A stretch of 64,000 nucleotides of DNA, taken from NCBI GenBank assembly GCA_948567375.1, contig OX419756.1, positions 40,624,333-40,688,332 on the forward strand. Reading direction: 5' to 3'. Shown here in pieces: positions 1-8,333 of this stretch (positions are counted from its first letter, which is position 1; every line of letters begins with the position of its first letter). This DNA comes from Lunularia cruciata (Eukaryota; Streptophyta; Marchantiopsida; Lunulariales; Lunulariaceae). The notes beneath the pieces were generated by a model. That model saw only the letters and a program-made list of their open reading frames with translations. It had not been told where the DNA came from and made no database searches. Position numbers and translations under genes: made by a program.

Positions 1-1340
1 AGGAGATAGCCTTGCAATACGCAATGGGTTTACTCGGAGTGGCGCTTGATATCAACTTGTATCTCAGGTCCCAATGAGGGAGGAGATTGACTCTGAGTTG
101 GAGTTTGACACAAGAGTTGATCTAGTTGAGAGTGCACTTGTCATATCTACACCATTGTTGTGGGACATGGATGAGATTTATGGAGCCTCTAAAGGCCTTA
201 GGCATTACTTTGGTACAATGGGTACCATTGAGTTAGATGACTTCATCCAGGAGTAGGAAGACCTCATCCACGGCTACGACTTCTTCTAAAGTGCAGTAGA
301 GTGCACCACGCCCAATTGGTTTTTGAGGACAGGGTGGACAGCCTAGATCCTATGCAGCGAGTGGAGGGCCTAGTGGAGCTAGACCCTTACCTTCATTTTC
401 ATGTCAGTAGCAACTAGTGAGTAATAGTGTTGCTTGTTGGACTTGTGGTAGACCTCACCATAGGAGAGAGTGTACTCAGGGAAACAAACTTGATACCTCT
501 CGTACATCACAGCCAGCACAGAGGCAATGTGAGCATTGCCACAGATTTGGTCACACTAGTGACCGATGCTTTGACCTACACTCGGAGTTACGGAGTAGTA
601 GGGCTGCTATGGCAGGTAGTAGAGGAACTTCAATTCATGGAGGATGAGGTGGTAGAGGTGGTGGTAGAGGATCTACACCTAGTAGGAGTGTAGTACTTGC
701 TCTGACTTCTAATACAACTGTGGCTACTTGGATTGAGCAATTGGAGCAAAGATTGGCTAGTATAGCTATTGCTCAAAGGAGATCAAATTTGGGTGTTGAG
801 GCTTCCACCTCATATGTTGGTGATAGAGATGCTTTGGACTTCATGTGCAGAGCAGCTCAAGTAGATGCATCTGCAATAGTGACTAGGAGTGTAATACATG
901 CTCTAGAGCCTAGAGGAGCATCAATGGAGTTGGACCCATTGAAAGGAGAGGTTGGGAGACAGGTCAGATTCCATCAGTCTTTCATGCTATCTGAGGCATT
1001 ATAGATGACATCTATGGTTCCTAGACGTCCTAGTGCAGGTGTGGTAGGTGGTGATAGAGTGCATGATGGACTACCTACTAGTCAGCTACCTGCTACTACA
1101 CAAACTGAGTCTAGCATGATGTTGGGGGCGGCTCAACTGATTATGCGGTGTTCTTTTTTTTCAGCCAGTGACATGTTTACATTGGGAGTTGACCCAGCTC
1201 CAATGTTTTGGTTGGTGGCTACCACACTTTTTGAGAGTAGGGATGATGCAATTCCTACTATTAGAGCAGAGGTGGTTGATAGTGAAGCTGACTTGGTTGA
1301 GGAGCATGGGATCCGTTCAACAACCAGTGGTTTATAGTAA
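1..1340 (+). pseudogene. gag of copy A (5' cut by window, internally deleted)
   Basis: Nucleocapsid/capsid region of copy A. The first 256 bases match the gag start of copy C (48918 downwards on -), including the segment ending ELDDFIQ. Just after it, copy A jumps to sequence that lies about 650 bases further on in copy C, so most of the capsid core is deleted. At 417-647 there are two zinc knuckles: CWTCGRPHHRREC, a slightly short variant, and a canonical CX2CX4HX4C (CEHCHRFGHTSDRC). The following Gly/Arg-rich part and the open stretches at 720-1004 and 1005-1337 belong to the gag-protease linker, which has LGVDPAPMF in common with copies B and C. Several in-frame stops show that it is dead. 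Confidence 0.8.
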
Positions 1341-1346
1341 GCAACA

Positions 1347-2078
1347 ATGGCTAGACTAGAGGAGTTGCCAACTAGACCGGCCTTTGAGAGAATGCGGTTC
1401 ACACCTGATGTTGTCCTATTGGATAAGCAGAGGGGGATTTTCCATTTGGTGGGAACTTTAGGGAAGGTCTGTACACCACATAGAGTCTTATTAGACTCTG
1501 GTGCGCAGCTCCTTATGTTGGGGAAGGTTGTAGTAGTCGGTCTGGAGTTACGAAAGATTAATGTGGAGAGGTGTCCATTTCAGATCCAGACATATCTAGG
1601 TGGTGGTTCAACATAGTACATCACACGTGGGGAGCTTGTTGGCCAGGTTCAACCTGGTCATCTGATTGATAGCTCGGAAGTGAGAGTTCAGGCTATTGCA
1701 ACAATAGTTGAGTCATATGATGTGCTAGTTGGAGGAGCAATGTTATACCCCATGGGTTTCAATATTGACTATTGGGAGGAGACAGCCCCCTATAGACCAA
1801 GTTGGCAGTCTGGTGAGGGACGGGTATGTCACCTACCAATACGCTTCAGTAGTGGTAGTCTTGGCTCACTACAATCTGGAACCATGGCATCATCAATTTT
1901 AGCTTTCAATGGTGCATTTACTTGGCCTGGTGACTTGTTGGAGGAGAACACCCATGCAGAGGATACTACAATACCAAAAGAGATCACTCGGATTTGGAGT
2001 ATGAGTTGGATTGTTCCATCCACCTTGGATGTTCCATTGTGGAGTTCAAAGGAGGCATTACAACAACATGTAGATTAG
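1347..2078 (+). pseudogene. aspartic protease region of copy A
   Basis: Retropepsin-like region of the polyprotein, which would cleave Gag-Pol into mature proteins. The catalytic signature VLLDSGAQ is encoded near 1486-1509 and lies in the expected place between gag and the polymerase part. The downstream stretch contains YDVLVGGAMLYPMGF and then IDYWEE, a conserved flap/C-terminal segment also readable in copy B (about 16010-16080) and copy C (about 46380-46470). Two stop-separated open stretches (1347-1616 and 1680-2078) cover it. The DSGA match and position make the assignment firm, but the reading frame is broken. Confidence 0.75.
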
Positions 2079-2081
2079 TTA

Positions 2082-3240
2082 GTGCAACAGGATTGGAGTG
2101 GAGCCTTTGTACCATCGGTAGATGAGTATGAAGATGAGCATCTAGAGTTGATTACTTTGACACCTTTGGATACCACACTCATTGCTTGGCAATATCTAGT
2201 AGAGGGGATATGTCTATTGGAGTTGTTTGGTGGGATTAGCACCGGACTAGCTACAATATTACAGGTGGATATACAAGTACAGAGGTACTTGTATGTAGAG
2301 AGAGATGAGACTGCTAGGCGAGTCTCTCTACATCATGTGGCACACTTGGCCTATTGGTATCCGGAGTTATTACCAATGTCAGCAGTTAGAGGTTACCAAA
2401 AGGCCCTACTAGTAAACATTTCTTTATTGGGGGGCGCATGATCTAGAGAGACATGGGCCTATTCACTTGGTGTTTGTTGGATGGCCATGTTAAGGACATA
2501 CACATGCGGGCCAAGGTTTGGATCTTCAGGATCCTCATTCTAGTGTGTTTTGGGAGATGTTATAGATACTACAACATCTCTAGGTTCATCAATCTGTTTC
2601 TCTAGTTTACTTTTTGGATAACGTTCCGTTGATAGGTGATTCTTGCACTAGAGTGGTGGCGAGTACACATCAAGTCCATTCTTAGATGGGACCTGTTGTA
2701 TTGTCAGATGTAGCCAGAGTGGGATCACGTGCTCATTTTCTTTGTCTTTGGTGGACAAACCTCTTACCCAGAGAGGTTTACATCGTGCTTATGATGGGAT
2801 TCAGCGACTTGACCACATCCTTGTTGATGATATCTTGGATGTTGGGCGTTAGTCTCAAACAGTGGTAGTGGCTGATAGGTCACCTTTGGCAGTGGTGAAC
2901 CTAGTTGGACAGCCTAGAGCCACATTTGTCACACTCATGAGTTTACTTGGCTCTCATGCTTTTTGAGAGAGAGGACATGGACTTGTTTGGGACTAACAGT
3001 TATAGCAATTGGTAGAGCCCAACGTTGATGAGAGAGAGACAACGAGCAATTGGTTTTTGCACCGGTATTATTGCTATTCTAGCAATGTCAGAGGCATCAA
3101 GGCGTCAAGTGTTAGGTCAGGCTATGGACCTAAACTATTTGACCTAGATTATGAGCCTTGGCTTGGTAGAGCAGCATAGGATGCACTTGATAGGTATCAC
3201 CACTCGGACACTTGTGAGCCCTGTGCCTATCAAGATGATT
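2082..3240 (+). pseudogene. C5-cytosine DNA methyltransferase domain inside copy A
   Basis: A DNA methyltransferase domain embedded between protease and RT. Motif I (AdoMet binding) reads LLELFGGISTG at 2214-2246, followed by a YLYVERDETARR segment. After a +1 frame change, motif IV reads VGWPC at 2476-2490; the next codon is TAA where copy B has CAA (PCQ). Motif VI reads FLDNVP at 2611-2628, with Asp where B and C keep Glu. Motif VIII reads VGSRAH then LWWTNLLP at about 2716-2775. Motifs IX and X read IGFCTG and RRQVLGQAMDLN at about 3045-3132. The order is conventional rather than the rearranged DRM order, and motif X resembles DNMT3. Such enzymes transfer methyl from S-adenosylmethionine to cytosine C5. 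Stops and frameshifts show it is now dead. Identification is by motifs only. Confidence 0.85.
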
Positions 3241-3639
3241 TAGGAAAATGCTGGGAGCAATGGACCAAGTGGACATGGTATTCTTGGGACACAACCAGTA
3301 GCTACTAGGGAGGGTGGTCTACTTGGAGTCCACCTAGGTGAGTGTGGGCTACTTGGATTACACCCTTGGTCCACTTGGGATGCAGCTAGAGGACATGTGG
3401 AGCTTGTAGCCAGAGTGGAGGGATTTTTTCATACAAAGGTTTGGACCTCTAGTGATCGGGAGCATGACACTATTGCTCCCAAGGGCCCAATGTAGCAGCC
3501 AATCAATATGTCTTCCACTCCTAATACAGTTATAGAGGATACTTGGGAGCTTGATCTTGGACCCAAGCTTATTGGAGAGGAAAGACGGAAGGTTTGGAGG
3601 TTCATGAGGAGCCACATGAGTTTTTTTGCCTTCAATATG

Positions 3640-5000
3640 AAGGATTTGGGTGCTCTGAAGTGACCTGGTATACAAATTGAGCTGACTAGCAATACACCAG
3701 TTTTCCAACGTCCTTATTGATATAGTGATATGGAGAGGACATTGATTTAGAGCCGGATTAGTGACCTTTTTGAGGTTGGTTTGGTGGAGATTTCACATAG
3801 AGAGTATGTATCAGTGACAATGATGCCAACCAAGAAAGATATGCATGGAAACTACATAGATAGACGGATGTGTGGAGAGTATCGTCCTATCAACCAACAA
3901 ACCAGGGTGTGTCATGCCTACACCGGAGGAGATTTTTGTTGCGATTGGGCATGCAAAGATCTTCAATACTTTGGATCTTTGAGCTAGATATCATCAATTG
4001 CCGATCTCAAGGAGGAGGACAAGTCCAAGACAACATTTAGTGCTATTGATCCTCACGGCAAGGATGTGTTATATTACTAGAGGTTCTTACCATTTGGGTT
4101 AAAGAACGCTCCTGTTGAGTTCTAGAGGGTCATGGATAGGATCCTAGCTAAATTGGATTTCACTTGGTGCTATATTGATGACATTTTGGTCTATAGCTCT
4201 ATTGTGGAGGAGCATGAGAGATAGTTGTTGGAGGTGTTTGAGACGTTGAGATCTCATGGACTCAAATTACATCTTGGGAAGTGTAGGTTCTTCCACCAGC
4301 AGGTTGAGTATTTGAATCACACTATCTACCTCAAAGGACTTGGTGTTTAGCAAACCAAGGTGGAAGCTATTGTGCACATTCCTTGGCCTACGGATGTGAG
4401 CAGAGAGCAAGCATTTCTTGGGTTGGCAAACTTCTATCACCGCTATATTAGAGGATTTAGTGTCATTGCCAAGGCATTAATGAAGCTGACCAAGCTTACA
4501 CAAGAGTGGGGTTGGGGAGATGAGCAAGAGAGAGCTTTTGTAGAGCTCAAGGAGGGGTTGACATCTGCTCCTATTTTGAGGAGACCGATCAGAGGACAAC
4601 CATTTCATGTTCATACTGATTAGAGTATGTTGGAGCTTGGAGCGGTGCTCACCCAACATGATGATGAGGGGAAGGAGTTTGTGGTGGCCTATGATAGTTA
4701 CTCCAACAATTCAGCGGAGGCAAAGTATAGTTCATATGAGAGAGAGTGCTTGGCAATAGTTTGGGAAGTAGCACATTTCCGATGTTACCTATTTGGTAAC
4801 CCTTTCACTCTCATCATTGATCATCAACCGCTGAAGTGGTTGATGGAGTCCGACAAGCTTTCAAGGAAGCTTGCATGACGGGCTCTGATTTTACAAGAGT
4901 ATGATTTCACGGTTGTTCACAGACCTGGAGTGGTGAACCGTGATGCAGATGGGTTGAGTAGAACCAACCCATCTGCATCACGGTTCCAACCAGTAGAATC
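3640..5000 (+). pseudogene. reverse transcriptase and RNase H of copy A
   Basis: Polymerase part of copy A. The N-terminal RT segment reads PTKKDMHGNYIDRRMCGEYR (about 3826-3885). Next comes LPFGLKNAP near 4090, the catalytic CYIDDILVYSS at about 4170-4200, and the thumb/connection segment AFLGLANFYHRYIRGF near 4410-4460. RNase H follows: VHTD near 4612 (first Asp; a stop follows), YERECLAIVW near 4735-4764 (Glu) and LIIDHQPLKWL near 4809-4841 (Asp). YIDD is an accepted variant of the Ty3/gypsy YVDD/YLDD box. Stops occur throughout, so no activity is expected. The RNase H tail runs into an inverted repeat at 4935-4986. Confidence 0.9.
4935..4986. repeat. inverted repeat, 22-nt arms with 8-nt loop
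   Basis: Positions 4935-4956 are the exact reverse complement of 4965-4986. It lies at the end of the RNase H region of copy A. Copy B (near 19200) and copy C (near 43300) have no second arm here, so the right arm arose in copy A, apparently by a local template switch that copied the neighbouring strand. Confidence 0.9.
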
Positions 5001-5362
5001 AAACCAGAGCACATTAGCATGGTGAGATAGATGAGGAGATGGTGCCAAGTTGACATGCATATGCCTTTCTCTATATATTTTTTGAGGCTTTGGTGCTATC
5101 TTTGTCAGCGCATACAAGAGGAGTTATTGAGGTCATAGATCCAAAGAGTGAAGATATTGGTACAGTTCAGCAAGACATTCATGATGATGTCTTAGTGATG
5201 TACTATCTTTGCATTGGTGTTGTGGGTGGTATAGTTAGGGCCAAGGAGAGAGACCGTATTCTTCAGCGAGCCAGATGGTTCAGATTGGAGGGTAGGTACC
5301 TTTTGCATGTATGGGAGGATGGTAGAGTGCAAGTAATACCACTTCCATCTCAGAGACCATAG

Positions 5363-6240
5363 TTGGTCCTTCATGCTCATGAGGAGTTAGGACATTTTGG
5401 AGTTAAGCATACATACAACTGACTCTAGAGTCGTTATTGGTGGTGCGGTATATAGACCAAGGTACAACAATTTGTTGCCAAATGTGTGGTTTTTGATTGA
5501 GTTAGAGCATCATTCAATGCTCCTACACCACAGTTACACCCATTACCTATCATGGGATTGCGTTACCGTCGGAGTTTGGACTTTGCTGGACCTTTACCGC
5601 TGATTGTGAGACATCATCGGTATGGCTTGGTGATGGTGGAGCACTTATCTAAGTGGATTGAGTTGGTGGCACTTCCTGACAAGTCTAGTGAAGGGACAAC
5701 TTACTCGTTCCTGGATCGAGTTCTTAGTCATTTTGGTGCACCAACTAAGGTTTTGACTGATCAGGGTATAGAGTTCTTGGGGGAGTTTCAAGTCTTGTGT
5801 GACAAGGCTTTGATTGATCACTTCTCAGGATCACCCTAAGGAAAATGGCTTAGCAAAGAGAGTGGTTCAAACAATGAAGAGAGGATTGAAAAATTGTGGT
5901 TGCAAAGAGGCCACTTAGGAGATTAGGATCTACAATTACCTTGGTTGGCCATGGGCTATCGGTTCAGCCGGCAAGCCTCCTTAGCATCCTTCTCTCTGTA
6001 CTTTCTACTATATGGACAAGATCCAAATTTACCTACAGCTATTTGTCAAGATGCTACTATTGTCTTGGACTTGGATGACCCAGATGTATGGATGAGTGCA
6101 TGTTCTCAATGAGTAGAGATCCTTTGGAGAGTGATGCCGATGGCCTTTGAGAACTTGGTGATTGCTCAGCATAGAGATACTTTACGCTATGCTATCATTC
6201 AAGGAGGAGGTTATAAACCCTTGATCTGTCGATTTCATCC
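5363..6240 (+). pseudogene. integrase of copy A
   Basis: Integrase of the gypsy polyprotein, which would join cDNA to host DNA. A zinc-binding start is visible as HEELGHFGVKH at about 5371-5410. Further on, copy A shows CVVF where a second Cys would be expected. The catalytic core shows RRSLDFAGPL (first Asp, near 5579), KVLTDQGIEF (second Asp, near 5759, about 60 residues on) and, after a frameshift, KENGLAKRVVQTMKR (Glu, near 5841). The D,D,E spacing is normal. The C-terminal part continues to about 6240 and leads into the PHD finger segment. Frames are broken near 5835 and 5900. Confidence 0.85.
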
Positions 6241-6274
6241 AAGAAACTATGTATATCTAAAATATACATAAAAA

Positions 6275-6624
6275 ACGCCAATGACACTTGATGTTTTGAC
6301 AAGCTGCACTATCTTGAGAGTGCGTGAGGTTTTGCCATCTGGAGTCCTTTTGTTAGAAGGACATGATGATGTTTTTTGGAAGGATCATGTGCACAATTGT
6401 GTGCCATGCCACCTCCCAAACATTGATGGTACTCTGGACCCAAGCTTGGCACTTGTACGTGCAGGCTTGAGGTGTATGTTATGTGGCTCTTCTGGCAAAG
6501 CTGCTACTATGTTGGTGTGTGATAGCTATTTGAGAGGATGACATATGGCATGTATGACTCCTCCCCTCCCCCCTGGTGGTTCCTTAGGGACAGTGGTTAT
6601 GTCCTAGATGTACTTGACCTATAG
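6275..6624 (+). pseudogene. PHD finger at the C-terminus of the copy A polyprotein
   Basis: Directly after the integrase comes a conserved segment (CTILRVREVLPSGVLLLEGH, then CVPCHLPNIDGT) and then a zinc finger. Visible zinc ligands: CMLC at about 6475-6486, VCD at about 6517-6525, HMAC after an in-frame TGA at about 6541-6552, TPPLPP, and in another frame QWLCPRC at about 6590-6610, followed by Thr and a stop. The fourth Cys is Tyr here but Cys in copies B and C. Together they give the C4HC3 pattern of a PHD finger including the conserved Trp before the last Cys pair. PHD fingers usually bind histone H3 tails. The position is that of the chromodomain in chromovirus integrases. Confidence 0.8.
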
Positions 6625-6786
6625 CTAGTTCATTCTTTATATGGTATAGATTGCAGACAAACGACTAACAATGGGGCTCCATAGCACCTGGCCTCCTGAT
6701 CTTTGCCCATCAAGGGGTATACCATATACTTGGGGTAGATGGCTATTTGGAGTTAGAGGGACCTAACCGCCAGCTAGGAGGGCAAT

Positions 6787-7391
6787 TGTGGCACTTTAGA
6801 GTTTATGTATGACTTATGTGTGAGTTGTGCTTCTATAGTGTATAGTGATGTATGTTGTGTAGCGATGTATATATGCACAACAACTGTCACACCATTTGTA
6901 GTGTCGCATCTAGATTGCTCGGACACTGGAGTTTTAGTGATAGTAGTTAGAGGCATTCTGGCAATTATTGATAGACTACTTTCCAATAGTCAGATTTCAA
7001 GTTTAGGGTATTGATTTCATGGTGGGGCACACCGTCACTTGCACCATCTGCACCATTGGATGTGCCATCAGCGGGACCGTTGGGATGAGACCCAGGTTGA
7101 AATCAAGGGTATACCTTGGAAGTGTAACTCTAGAGAGCTCACTTCTTTGATGTTGAGCCTTTGAGTTCCTAGCTAGGGTGGGTGTGGCTTGACTGTAATT
7201 AGTGCTCAATTGTTGGCAAGTTGTTGAGGATCAAATCAAGTATTGATTTGAGTTTGATTGATTCAAGTTGTAAACGATCTGATTATGATGGCACTTTAGA
7301 GTTTATGTATGACTTATGTGTGAGTTGTGCTTCTATAGTGTATGATGTTGACAATAATGTATTTTGTGTAGTGATGTTTATACGCATAATA
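6787..7391 (+). repeat. LTR of copy A
   Basis: Begins TGTGGCACTTTAGAG at 6787. It matches the LTR-like units of copy B (21028-21647) and copies C/D (40808-41472, -), which end in ATGCACAACA, giving TGT...ACA termini. The first and last roughly 105 bases are direct repeats of each other (second start near 7286). The end is placed by comparison with copy B and is approximate. Confidence 0.65.
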
Positions 7392-7455
7392 GCTACCATA
7401 CCAAATTTGGCGGTGGTTTTGGTTTGGCAGAGCACATTGAGCTCAACATGGTGGA

Positions 7456-7460
7456 AGAGA
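7456..7460. repeat. target-site duplication, left copy
   Basis: AGAGA directly before the 5' LTR of the nested element; repeated at 14661-14665. Confidence 0.75.
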
Positions 7461-8193
7461 TGTAATACCACAAGCTAGCCATATGATCTAGATGTGAAAT
7501 TTGGTTTGGTAACATCTAGAATGATGTTATAAATGATGGTCAAAATAGATAAGATAGAAGTATCACCAAAAGAGTACTTTTACTAATAGAGCAGAAACCC
7601 AAATAGACTTGAGAACTTTAGAACCAATAGCTAGACATATAATTTAAAGGTGAGAATTGGTTTGGTAACATCTGGAAGGATGTTACACATGATGGACTAA
7701 ACAGATCAGAAAGAGGTGTCACCAAAAGGGGACTTCTACTAATAGACTAGGAACCAAAATATGCCTAAAATCTTTGAATGCAATTTTGGAGGCCTAAACG
7801 GATGAATTAGGCCTCAAAAATGTGTAGATTCCTTCCCCAGTGGAGGAAGAGTTGGCCTTCCTTCCCCCTAGGTTTATCTTGTCGAGAGCTTTCCAACAGT
7901 ACCTTACATGATTCTGAGATTCCTACAGGAAGATTCTCTAAAAGATTTCTTTTGGTCAAAGCTTGTTTGACCAACCAGATAGGACCTAGACCAACATGTC
8001 ACCCATCCAAGTAAGTAATCCAAGGGTGGAGCTTGATGACATGTCACTTATCTGTGTGCCTAATCCTATGGTGGAACTTCCTTGGAAGAGATCCTCTTTG
8101 TCTATATAATAAAGAGAAGGTGCTCCTTTGGGGCACTGAATGTTGAGTGTGTAATTTGGGTTTTCTCTCTTCTCTTGTCCTCGGAGTGTTACA
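7461..8193 (+). repeat. 5' LTR of the nested chromodomain element
   Basis: Starts TGTAATACCACAAGCTAGCC and ends GAGTGTTACA, so the termini are TGTAA...TTACA. It is 733 bases long and matches the 3' LTR at 13996-14660, which lacks a short block near the middle. A TATATAA-like promoter motif lies near 8100-8110. The visible divergence between the two LTRs means the insertion is not recent. Confidence 0.92.
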
Positions 8194-8194
8194 A

Positions 8195-8207
8195 TGGTAT
8201 CAAAGTG
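8195..8207 (+). other. primer binding site (initiator tRNA-Met type)
   Basis: TGGTATCAAAGTG lies one base after the LTR end and resembles TGGTATCAGAGC, the site complementary to the 3' end of initiator tRNA-Met used by most plant gypsy and copia elements. Three mismatches are consistent with decay. Confidence 0.8.
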
Positions 8208-8333
8208 AGTGTCTTAGACCAAGAGAGTGGATCATCCCTCTTGGAAGAACACAAACTTCTGAAACTGAGTAATTTGAGGTGGAGAACATAGAGTAATTGT
8301 TAGACTTAGGAAGGAGTTTAGAGAGCAGACGAG

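Larger units (their letters stand above)
1..7460 (+). mobile_element. Ty3/gypsy retrotransposon copy A (decayed), with DNA methyltransferase and PHD finger
   Basis: A long decayed LTR retrotransposon whose 5' end lies outside the window. Read in order across many frameshifts and stops it shows gag with CCHC knuckles, an aspartic protease (LLDSGA), a C5-cytosine methyltransferase domain, reverse transcriptase (YIDD), RNase H, an integrase with the D,D,E residues, a PHD finger and then an LTR starting near 6787. Protease-RT-RNase H-integrase order is that of Ty3/gypsy. Two more copies of the same family lie at 14661-21647 (+) and about 40808-48930 (-), with the same extra domains. The chromodomain element at 7461 is inserted into its downstream flank, next to copy B. 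The copy is not functional. Confidence 0.9.

Noticed and set aside
2082-2441. The methyltransferase motif I region as an independent host gene
   Set aside because: The same domain is flanked by protease and RT in three copies on both strands, with no introns or start codon of its own.
2082-3240. Domain assigned to the DRM class
   Set aside because: Motif I precedes motif IV and motifs IX/X come last; DRM proteins have the two halves swapped.
6475-6610. The C-terminal zinc finger as a RING or gag-type CCHC knuckle
   Set aside because: Spacing, the C-D-S-C...H-x2-C core and the Trp two residues before the last Cys pair fit PHD; CCHC knuckles are far shorter.
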